Made by a program: the position numbers and the translations under genes. A stretch of 64,000 bases of DNA from NCBI GenBank assembly GCA_963815785.1, contig CAWFHZ010000012.1, forward strand, positions 1 through 64,000, written 5' to 3'. A model generated the notes under the pieces. That model was not told the origin of the DNA. It searched no databases and saw only the letters and a program-made list of their open reading frames with translations. This stretch comes from DATFVA01 sp963815785 (lineage in GTDB: Bacteria > Bacteroidota > Ignavibacteria > Ignavibacteriales > Ignavibacteriaceae). This document shows positions 1-6,818 of the stretch, piece after piece (position 1 is the first letter of the stretch; every line of letters begins with the position of its first letter).

Positions 1-204
1 AGATATAGTTGTAGAAAGTAAAATAATAACGATAGATATTTTAAGGACCCGCATATTTTTTCCCCGTTGGAAATTAAACTTAGTACAAACTAAATAAAGT
101 ATATGAACAATTTCAACTTTGAAAACTAGTAAGGAGAAAACTGATAATTAATGTTTACTTTTGAAGTCTGGTGCGGAATGCTGTTAAGAAGTTTGAATAG
201 AAGA

Positions 205-230
205 CCCCCGCCTATGTTATTAAGCAGGGG
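205..230 (-). terminator. Putative terminator of the S8 peptidase gene
   Basis: Seven-base inverted repeat (205-211 with 224-230, including one G-U pair in the minus-strand transcript) just downstream of the minus-strand peptidase gene, followed by a pyrimidine-rich but imperfect U tract. The stem is seen directly; its use as a terminator is inferred. Confidence 0.45.
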
Positions 231-257
231 CTGTAATAGGATAAATTTAATTAAAGC

Positions 258-491
258 CTACTTCATCAACACCATTTTCTTTGTTTCTGTGAAGATTCCA
301 TTCTGTCCGCTTGCTTTCAACTGGTAAACATATGTACCGGACGGAAGATTGTTCGCATCAAAATTAATCCTGTGGTATCCGGCATCAAGAGTTTTGTTAA
401 CCAGGCTTGCAACACGCTCACCGATAATATTATAAATATCAATTGTTACATTACTTGCCTGCGGAATTGAAAACTCAATAGTAGTAGATCG
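258..491 (-). pseudogene. Detached type IX secretion C-terminal sorting domain of the S8 peptidase
   Basis: This is the continuation of the peptidase at 475-2472 in another frame, not a separate gene. Read on from the NPFNP motif it gives STTIEFSIP, then a beta-sandwich segment with DIYNIIGERV, LVNKTLDAGYH and SGTYVYQL, and ends in KMVLMK. That is the usual layout of a type A sorting domain, which directs export by the type IX system and is then cleaved. There is no credible start codon or ribosome site of its own. One extra base at about 489 explains the break. If the indel is a sequencing error, the true protein runs 258-2472. Confidence 0.8.
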
Positions 492-2472
492 GATTAAACG
501 GGTTCGGGAAGTTTTGTGTAAGTGTATATTTCTCAGGAGTACTAACTTCAACAACAACTGCGTTGCTGTACTCGAATGTACCGTTCAAATCTATTTGTTT
601 AAGCCTGTAGCTGTATGAGCCTATCGTAAGTTTTTCATCTATAAACGAGTAGTTTTTTCTTTCAACTGTAGTTCCAAACCCGGGTACGAATCCAATTTCC
701 TTCCATCTTTCATCAAGTGTAGTTTTTCTTTCGATTGCAAAGCCGGAATTGTTTGTTTCTGTTGCTGTTGACCAGTTCAACGTAACAGAATTTTCATCTG
801 CTGCTGCAGTAAAAGACGCGAGCTCTACCGGTATCATTGATGAAGCAAGTAAATATGCTTCGTAAGCATCTATCCTGCCTGCACCATATCTTGGATCTTT
901 TCCGGGAGCTCCTTTTTCTACAGCGGTAGTCTGCATAATCATACTAACATCTGCTGGAGTCAGGTAAGGATTTACAGAAAGCAGCAAAGCAGAAGTACCT
1001 CCAACGTGCGGAGTAGCTCCGGATGTGCCGCTGAAGGATGAATAACCTCCACCAATATTAGTAGAAACTGTACCGTTACCCGGGGCACTTACATCGGGTT
1101 TCAAAAGACCCATCGAACCGGGTGAAGTTTCAAATGGATAATCCTGATATTCCGGGGGCATAGGATAAGGATAACCCGGATGAATAGATTGAATATCTTC
1201 CCACGCAGCAGGTCCATAAGGTGAACTGCTTACAATTAAATCTGTTGAGGCATTCACATTGCCGACTCCAATAACTGAACTCAGTCCGCCAACAAGTGTC
1301 TGATCAGGATGTAACCAGGAAGGCGGGCAGTTGCCCGGTGCTGAAATGTTATAAGGAATTGGAGCATTGCTTAAATTAGTACCATCGTTACTAGTCGAGT
1401 TAGTATGTACAATACCTGCAGCAAGTTCAATATCTGTCATTTGTCTGAACATTGGATAATTTGGCTGCGGGCTGAAATACCATTTATAACTATATGAACT
1501 GGTAGTGACATCAACTCCCTTATCAACAGCATATTGCTGCGCAAGCCAGTAATCAGCTTCGCCACCGGGGATAAAATTCATTAATTTAGCCTTGGGCGCT
1601 ACTCCTGTTTGCGTTCCATTTGTACCATCACCGCAAACAATTCCGGAAGTATGAGTACCATGACCATCCTGATCATTTATATCATTATTATTACCAGAAA
1701 AATTCCAGCCAATTAGATCATCAATATACCCGTTGCCATCATCATCAACACCATTTATATCGCCCGGATCAAATACCCAGGTTGATCCGTTAAATTCAAT
1801 CGTGTGCCCGTCATTATCTGCATCTTCACCTAGGTTGTTCCAGATATTATGAATTAAATCCGGATGGTCCCAATCGCAACCGGTGTCGATATTTGCAACT
1901 ACAATACCCTGCCCGCTATCGCCTTCAGCCCAGACTGCCGGTGCATTAATTAATACCAATCCGGGTTGAGGTGCAAGAAAATCAGCCGGTAATACCTCAT
2001 GGGATTCTTCAGTTGGATCTATTAAAAGACTTTTGTCAAATTTAGGATTATATCTGATTTCTGAAATTTCATTAAAATTTTCTGCCAGATAATAGATAAT
2101 CTCGGGAACAGCTGAAAAGACTATCGTATTTGCCGCCCATAGAATATCAATCTTGCTTACAAGATTTTGCTGTTTTTTATTCTCAAGGTAAGTACGAACA
2201 GCCTCCTGTTTCTGGTTCGCAAATTCTTTCAAGATTCTCACAACTTCTTTTTGTCTTTCTTTTTTCGGAAGAAAAGAAGTTTGTTCTCTCAGGTCATCGA
2301 GTGAATACTGTTCACTCAGCGTAGCATAAACATCTATCTTTTCATTATTCGATGCATCAATTAAAACCGCCTGCAAATATGGATGAATTCTTGAGTTATT
2401 TTGAGCGTTTGATTCAATCGGCAGGAGAAGAACGAACGAAAAGAGAAAAATAATGGTTAGAAATTTTTTCAT
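475..2472 (-). CDS. Secreted subtilisin-family (S8) serine peptidase, frameshifted before its sorting domain
   Basis: Secreted protease. A signal peptide (KKFLTIIFLFSF, ending near SNAQ) is followed by an inhibitor-like propeptide and an S8 catalytic domain with the full triad: Asp in ANIDTGCDWDHPDL (about residue 200), His in GHGTHTSGIVCG and Ser in SGTSGATPHVGG. A DDDGNGYIDD stretch between Asp and His is typical of calcium-site-rich Bacteroidota subtilases. An Fn3-like module (LNWSTATETNNSGF) leads to YTLTQNFPNPFNP, after which the frame breaks. The start at 2472 is preferred over an ATG four codons upstream because GGGAG sits about six bases before it and a signal peptide follows immediately. 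Monocistronic. Substrate is not predictable. Confidence 0.9.
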   Translation of the reverse strand: MKKFLTIIFLFSFVLLLPIESNAQNNSRIHPYLQAVLIDASNNEKIDVYATLSEQYSLDDLREQTSFLPKKERQKEVVRILKEFANQKQEAVRTYLENKKQQNLVSKIDILWAANTIVFSAVPEIIYYLAENFNEISEIRYNPKFDKSLLIDPTEESHEVLPADFLAPQPGLVLINAPAVWAEGDSGQGIVVANIDTGCDWDHPDLIHNIWNNLGEDADNDGHTIEFNGSTWVFDPGDINGVDDDGNGYIDDLIGWNFSGNNNDINDQDGHGTHTSGIVCGDGTNGTQTGVAPKAKLMNFIPGGEADYWLAQQYAVDKGVDVTTSSYSYKWYFSPQPNYPMFRQMTDIELAAGIVHTNSTSNDGTNLSNAPIPYNISAPGNCPPSWLHPDQTLVGGLSSVIGVGNVNASTDLIVSSSPYGPAAWEDIQSIHPGYPYPMPPEYQDYPFETSPGSMGLLKPDVSAPGNGTVSTNIGGGYSSFSGTSGATPHVGGTSALLLSVNPYLTPADVSMIMQTTAVEKGAPGKDPRYGAGRIDAYEAYLLASSMIPVELASFTAAADENSVTLNWSTATETNNSGFAIERKTTLDERWKEIGFVPGFGTTVERKNYSFIDEKLTIGSYSYRLKQIDLNGTFEYSNAVVVEVSTPEKYTLTQNFPNPFNPIYYY

Positions 2473-2484
2473 AACTACTCCCAT

Positions 2485-2968
2485 AGAATTATGAATTATA
2501 CTTATTAACGGTACCTTAAGATATAAGATATTGTATTGTGTGGCAAGAAAATTATTTTTTTCGGTAATAAGAGAAGTGCATAAGAAACATCTGGTAAATT
2601 ATAAATCCCCACTAATATCATTTACGTGAACAGGCATCATTTGTTTTCAAATTCATATTCAGGTTTTTCTGATTTGATATAGAAAATCGGATTTCTAAAA
2701 TTTATTTTAATAAATTTTACTACCCAAGGCACTCAATTTTCGTAAAAAATTTTATTCATCTGAATTTAAATGCAACTTTAAAATTGTAACAAAGTCACTC
2801 CTGTTTTGGTAAGTTACTGTTAGCTTTTAATTCAACTGTGGTAGGTTACTATTTTCCACTTCCTGTTTTTGTTGGCATTAAGTTGTAGACGCCCCTTATA
2901 CATTCATCCCCTTCAAGAAATTTTACTTAGGCCTCTTTTTTCTTCATTCCGGTTACTGCTGTGCAAAC
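2485..2968. other. Intergenic region, no gene recognised
   Basis: About 480 AT-rich bases between the peptidase start and the end of the desaturase gene. A short open frame near 2869-3057 overlaps the desaturase 3' end and has low-complexity composition, so it is not called. The part just upstream of 2472 should hold the peptidase promoter, but no clear box could be identified. Confidence 0.5.
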
Positions 2969-3871
2969 TTACACGACTGATACTTCTTCAATGTGTACCT
3001 GTTCTTCTTTTCTCTTCCTTTCCAGTCTCATTGAATCTGTTCTGTATTTCTTTATAAAAACAGAAAGGAAATAACTCCTGAAAATAAACCACCAGAAACT
3101 TCTTTCTAAGAGTACAGGACTAATATTATCTTCAATCCCTTTATGCGCTTCAGGAACCATGCTCCAATGCAGTCCCGCCTTGTGATGATGAATAGTATGA
3201 TAACCATTATTGAAAAGAAGGAAATTCAGAAACCCTGTAAAATTTCTTGAATGATTCCATTCCGACTCCTCATCAGCGTGTACGTGCTGAACGTAGTTAA
3301 AAATCAAAACACTGAAGAGAGAAACCTGCTGGGGAATGATAACAAACAATAAAGCTTTCTGCCAGTCAATCAGCAGTGCAACCGCTATCCATAAAACAAG
3401 AACCACGTATTGTGAAATGCAGACTCTGAATTTCTCCTTATTGTTTGCCTTCATATCTTTAAGATAATTCATAATTGCTTTCTGCTGGTAATATCCGCTT
3501 ATAGTCGGGTATGAAACAAGCGTGAAGAAATTATTCTTTTCACTTATTCTGTATGTAATTGAATCATCGCCTTCACGGTTATTATACCGGTGATGATTTT
3601 TGTTATGGGTAGGTATCCAGGCAAATATCGGGAAGCCATAGAACACCGTTAGCCACCAGTCAGTAAACAGGTTCATCGTTTTAGAACCCCACATCGGCAG
3701 ATGATTGTGATTGTGAGTCATTACTGATACGGCAACAGCCATAAACAAATAAATTGTATATGTAAACGGATTGACGCCGATTAACACCCACTGGAGTATA
3801 AGCAGGGATGTTGTTGCAGCCATATAAATCAAACTTTTAATGTCTGCTTTGTTTTTAAGTTTCAGATTCAT
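2969..3871 (-). CDS. Membrane fatty acid desaturase family protein
   Basis: Integral membrane di-iron oxygenase of the fatty acid desaturase superfamily, expected to introduce double bonds into (or hydroxylate) acyl chains. Histidine clusters are visible in order: HNHNH (about residue 53), HNKNHHRYNN (about residue 88), then HVHADEESEW, and the third box HTIHHHKAGLHW near residue 225. Hydrophobic segments flank the boxes as usual. The length of 300 aa fits the family. The C-terminus is rich in R, K and E. It stands alone on the minus strand with long gaps on both sides, so it is probably transcribed singly. Exact substrate and regiospecificity cannot be read from sequence; a carotenoid ketolase or hydroxylase role is less likely but not excluded. 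Confidence 0.85.
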   Translation of the reverse strand: MNLKLKNKADIKSLIYMAATTSLLILQWVLIGVNPFTYTIYLFMAVAVSVMTHNHNHLPMWGSKTMNLFTDWWLTVFYGFPIFAWIPTHNKNHHRYNNREGDDSITYRISEKNNFFTLVSYPTISGYYQQKAIMNYLKDMKANNKEKFRVCISQYVVLVLWIAVALLIDWQKALLFVIIPQQVSLFSVLIFNYVQHVHADEESEWNHSRNFTGFLNFLLFNNGYHTIHHHKAGLHWSMVPEAHKGIEDNISPVLLERSFWWFIFRSYFLSVFIKKYRTDSMRLERKRKEEQVHIEEVSVV

Positions 3872-4225
3872 TTGATGAAAATTTTCCTTTATAAAAAGAA
3901 GATTAAAAAATGGAATAACAAAATTTGCGGGTAAATCCGGGAAAGTTCTTATTTAATTTACTATAAACTAATATATTTTAGATTAAATAGTACTGTCTTT
4001 GCATATATTTTTTGTTATTATAAATGAAATCAGTGTAAAAACCGCCGTTATTAGGAAAAAGAGGTTGTTTAAAAAGTAAATATTCTTGTCACGCTGAGGC
4101 CGTCGAAGCGTGAATATAGTCCGAGTTGCCAGTCTGCGACAAGCTTAGAATAATAAATTCTGACTTTGTAAACAGTTCCTTTTTGATTTAAAGAAATTAT
4201 GTTTGTTAATGCAGCCAAAGTGCGC
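3872..4225. other. Intergenic region holding a dispersed-type palindrome
   Basis: About 350 bases with no credible ORF. Apart from the inverted repeat at 4081-4116, it is AT-rich with nothing recognised. It lies upstream of the desaturase and downstream of the YncE-like gene, both on the minus strand. Confidence 0.5.
4081..4116. repeat. REP-like intergenic palindrome
   Basis: An inverted repeat, TCACGCT (4089-4095) with AGCGTGA (4107-4113), encloses a GAGGCCGTCGA core. The overall pattern (CTTGTCAnnCTGAG...GTCGAAGnnTGA) is a common dispersed intergenic element in Bacteroidota and many metagenome-derived genomes. A relative lies at 62056-62104. Assignment as a repeat family rests on general knowledge, since only one such exact copy is in the window. 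Confidence 0.5.
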
Positions 4226-5224
4226 CTACTTATTATCCAGCACTAAGACAGTAAAGACTTTTGAATTATCTTCTGCCTGGATTACCGCATCTGTATATAT
4301 TCTTTTTGTTTTTTCATCTATCGCTATCGTTCTGGCGCCTGTTTTGGTAACGATGTTATCAATTACCACAAAATCATCAGGTGATTTTTCTTTTACAACA
4401 GTTATATTTCCTTCACCGTTTGAACTGAAAACTAAGCCTTCGTCTTTATCAAACACACACCCATCTACATGTGAGCCAATTGGTAATGTTCTAATAATTT
4501 TTCCGGATTCTGAATCAAGTATAACCATGGTTTTGTTATGGCAGACTGAAAACAGCCGGTTGTTTACAACATCTATTGCTAAACCTGTTGGTCCTTCTCC
4601 AGGGGCTAGAGACCAGGTATTTAAAACCTTTAAACTCTGGATTTCTATCTCCTCAATTTCACTTTTATCTTCAATATTAATAAATATTCTGCCTTTTAAA
4701 TCCGAGACGGCAACTTCCGGATTTCCATCAAGTTCTATTGTTCCAACTATTTTGTTTGTTTTTGCATCAACAACAGTTGCGTTATCAGATCTGGCATTCA
4801 TTGAAAACACTTTTTGGGAAAATGGATCATACAAAATTGCATCCGGATTCTCACCGTTTATATTTATTCGATCAACTATTTTTAATGTTTTTAAATCAAA
4901 AACAATTAAAGAACTATCTTTCCCATTGCTGATAAATCCTTTGTTAAACTCCGGTGCAAAAGCGATACCGTGTACGCCGTTAAGGTTTTTTATTTCGTCG
5001 ATTAATGTATCTGTTGAAAGATCTATTACAGCTACCGATGAAGAATGAGAAACGAGCAATCTGCTATTGGTGCTGTCTACTGCAAGAAAATCCCACCTGG
5101 TTTCTCCGCCTATAGGAATCGTCTTCACTATTTTGTAACCAGAGTTTTGTGCAGCTAAATTTATTTGGAACAGTGATATAAACAAAAATAAAATTACGCC
5201 GAAATTACCGGATGCTGATTTCAT
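4226..5224 (-). CDS. Secreted YncE-like (YVTN) beta-propeller protein
   Basis: Predicted periplasmic or secreted seven-bladed propeller. A signal peptide covers residues 1-24 (ending NLAAQ). The rest consists of about seven repeats with blade signatures such as LLVSHSSSVAVIDLSTDTL, SLIVFDLKTLKIV, ATVVDAKTNKIVGTIEL, TMVILDSESGKIIRTLPIG and ITVVKEKSPDDFVVI. The 332 aa length fits YncE/YVTN proteins, which bind ligands or partners in the periplasm and are rarely enzymes. AGGGA precedes the ATG at a suitable distance. It is followed on the same strand only by the distant desaturase. The particular partner is unknown. Confidence 0.8.
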   Translation of the reverse strand: MKSASGNFGVILFLFISLFQINLAAQNSGYKIVKTIPIGGETRWDFLAVDSTNSRLLVSHSSSVAVIDLSTDTLIDEIKNLNGVHGIAFAPEFNKGFISNGKDSSLIVFDLKTLKIVDRININGENPDAILYDPFSQKVFSMNARSDNATVVDAKTNKIVGTIELDGNPEVAVSDLKGRIFINIEDKSEIEEIEIQSLKVLNTWSLAPGEGPTGLAIDVVNNRLFSVCHNKTMVILDSESGKIIRTLPIGSHVDGCVFDKDEGLVFSSNGEGNITVVKEKSPDDFVVIDNIVTKTGARTIAIDEKTKRIYTDAVIQAEDNSKVFTVLVLDNK

Positions 5225-5356
5225 TTAATCCCTTTTAAATTTTAGATTTATTAACATGAAAATAATTTTACTATACATTAAGATTATAATTATAAATATT
5301 AGATATTAAACATTTTTTGGATTTGTGTTTTAAGTTACATTTGTCTGTCAAATTAA

Positions 5357-5380
5357 AAACCCTCTCACAAGAGAGGGTTT
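5357..5380. terminator. Strong intrinsic terminator, likely bidirectional
   Basis: A perfect 10-bp stem, AAACCCTCTC and its complement, with an ACAA loop, flanked by A and T runs on both sides. It lies 55 bases downstream of the minus-strand lipoprotein gene ending at 5436, which it most likely terminates. Confidence 0.85.
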
Positions 5381-5435
5381 TATAAATTAATTTTCTTCAT
5401 TTTCCTCAAATACTTGCTGCACTATATTGAATCTG

Positions 5436-5999
5436 TCATGGAACATCTGGATTAAATTCAGCAAATACTCCATCCGGGTTGTATTTCCAAATCCAAGCAT
5501 GTAATGTCCATAACTGTCCTTGAAAAGTATCCCATACATCATAATTGCCTGTAAATCCCTCTGGCGGATTATTGGGGTAAAAAGATATGGGTACAGCATA
5601 TTCTACGGCCACAAGCTGCATATTTCCGTTTGCGGGATTTGGGGAATAAACAAGCAACTCGGGTTTATCAGCTTCAAATGTTGAATCAAGATATTCAGAT
5701 TTCAGGTAATGATAACCCATATGGGGAATAATAACATTTATATCTTCATAGCCATCGGCAATTGCGTTGTTTAAATTGTGATATCTTGCTGTCGCAATTT
5801 TTGCCTGCTGTAATTCAATTAGTGTTTGCTGTGGTAAATCGCCATGTTTTGCCAGGAATAATGGGTCTGAATTTATTAGTTGTTCATGCTTATTACTGGT
5901 TGTTTTATCAACCGGTGAATTTATCTGCTGTTCGCATCCAGCAAAAAACAAAACAGAAAGCAATATTGAAAGAACTGAGATTTTAATTGTTGGTTTCAT
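5436..5999 (-). CDS. Lipoprotein of unknown function (GYHYL...ALHAWIWKYNP-type family)
   Basis: Predicted lipoprotein: a lipobox LFFAGC ends the signal peptide and the cysteine at about residue 22 would be acylated. The mature part carries conserved-looking motifs: ADGYEDINVIIPHMGYHYL, PELLVYSPNPANGNMQLVAVEYAVP and TLHAWIWKYNPDGVFAEFNP. I recall the same GYH...VAVEY...LHxWIWxxNPxGxFxxxNP pattern in uncharacterised proteins of Actinobacteria and others, with no known function. AAGGAG precedes the ATG. The protein ends right after the last motif, so it appears complete. A strong terminator follows. Confidence 0.75.
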   Translation of the reverse strand: MKPTIKISVLSILLSVLFFAGCEQQINSPVDKTTSNKHEQLINSDPLFLAKHGDLPQQTLIELQQAKIATARYHNLNNAIADGYEDINVIIPHMGYHYLKSEYLDSTFEADKPELLVYSPNPANGNMQLVAVEYAVPISFYPNNPPEGFTGNYDVWDTFQGQLWTLHAWIWKYNPDGVFAEFNPDVP

Positions 6000-6025
6000 A
6001 AAGACTCCTTGCTTTTTACAATGGG

Positions 6026-6406
6026 TTATTTATAGAAATAAGGATCTAGTACAGTCACTTCTGTAATATTATCAACCGGTAATTTATTTTTCTTTGCCGC
6101 CTTCCTGATTGCATCTGCAGTTGGTGCATCGTAAATACAGAAGGTCTTTTTCTTGTCTTCACTTACATACGACTGAACCCAGGTGACCTGGTCTTCTGCA
6201 TTATTTGAAACAACATTTAAACAAATATCTTTCCCCACATCAGTCATTGGTATGTTAAGACCATTGGGAAAAGTCCTTTCCACAACATACCGGTGCATCT
6301 TTATTTTTGTTGATGAATTCTTTTGTGATTTTTCCTGTGCTATCCCGCTGGATACAAATACTGCCAGCAAGATAAATGCGATAAAAAATGAGAATGTCCT
6401 TTTCAT
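6026..6406 (-). CDS. Exported DUF4242 (SCO4226-type) protein
   Basis: A secreted or periplasmic member of the DUF4242 family; the Streptomyces member SCO4226 is described as nickel-binding. A signal peptide (RTFSFFIAFILLAVFVSSGIAQ) precedes one DUF4242 domain with HRYVVERTFPNGL, VTWVQSYVSEDKKKTFCIYDAP and AIRKAAKKNKLPV. The start at 6406 is chosen because GGAGG lies seven bases upstream; an in-frame ATG 18 codons earlier lacks this. It is a close paralogue of the adjacent cytoplasmic gene at 6438-6710 and lies just downstream of it, so the two are probably co-transcribed. Function in this organism is unknown. Confidence 0.8.
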   Translation of the reverse strand: MKRTFSFFIAFILLAVFVSSGIAQEKSQKNSSTKIKMHRYVVERTFPNGLNIPMTDVGKDICLNVVSNNAEDQVTWVQSYVSEDKKKTFCIYDAPTADAIRKAAKKNKLPVDNITEVTVLDPYFYK

Positions 6407-6437
6407 ACAATTACCTCCAATAATTTTATTGATGAAT

Positions 6438-6710
6438 CTATAAATAGAAATAGGGATCAAGTACTCTAACTTCAGTAATTTTCTGTACGGGGAGATTGTT
6501 TTTTGTTGCTACCTTTCTGATAGCTTCAGGTGTAGGTGCATCATAAATGCAAAAAGTCTTTTTCTTATCATCGCTAACATAAGAATGAATCCATGTCACG
6601 TTGTCATCTGTATTATTCTTAACAACATTAAGACAAGCTTTCGCACCATCTCCGGTAACAGGAATCAGCAGTCCTTCCGGAAAATTTCTCTCAATAAGAT
6701 ACCTTGGCAT
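6438..6710 (-). CDS. Cytoplasmic DUF4242 protein
   Basis: A single DUF4242 domain with no signal peptide, 90 aa, which is the family's normal length. It begins directly with PRYLIERNFPEG and contains NVTWIHSYVSDDKKKTFCIYDAP and AIRKVATKNNLPV. Identity with the exported neighbour is high across the domain, indicating a local tandem duplication in which one copy gained or lost a signal peptide. GGAGG precedes the ATG. It lies 108 bases downstream of the LuxR-type regulator on the same strand. Confidence 0.8.
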   Translation of the reverse strand: MPRYLIERNFPEGLLIPVTGDGAKACLNVVKNNTDDNVTWIHSYVSDDKKKTFCIYDAPTPEAIRKVATKNNLPVQKITEVRVLDPYFYL

Positions 6711-6818
6711 TACGCCTCCAGATTTTAATTATTAGAAAATTTTATTTCGGAGGTTAACATATTATTTATGGAGAGGGATAAAATCGGGATGATTCCCTAT
6801 TTTACGGGCGGCAATTCC

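Noticed and set aside
4203..5048. Long plus-strand open frame of 281 codons
   Set aside because: It lies wholly antisense to the YncE-like gene, which has a signal peptide, repeats and a ribosome site; the antisense frame shows no domain.
5387..5599. Minus-strand frame overlapping the lipoprotein 3' end
   Set aside because: The lipoprotein family ends naturally at NPDVP, so this frame is not a frameshifted continuation; it has no own start signal.
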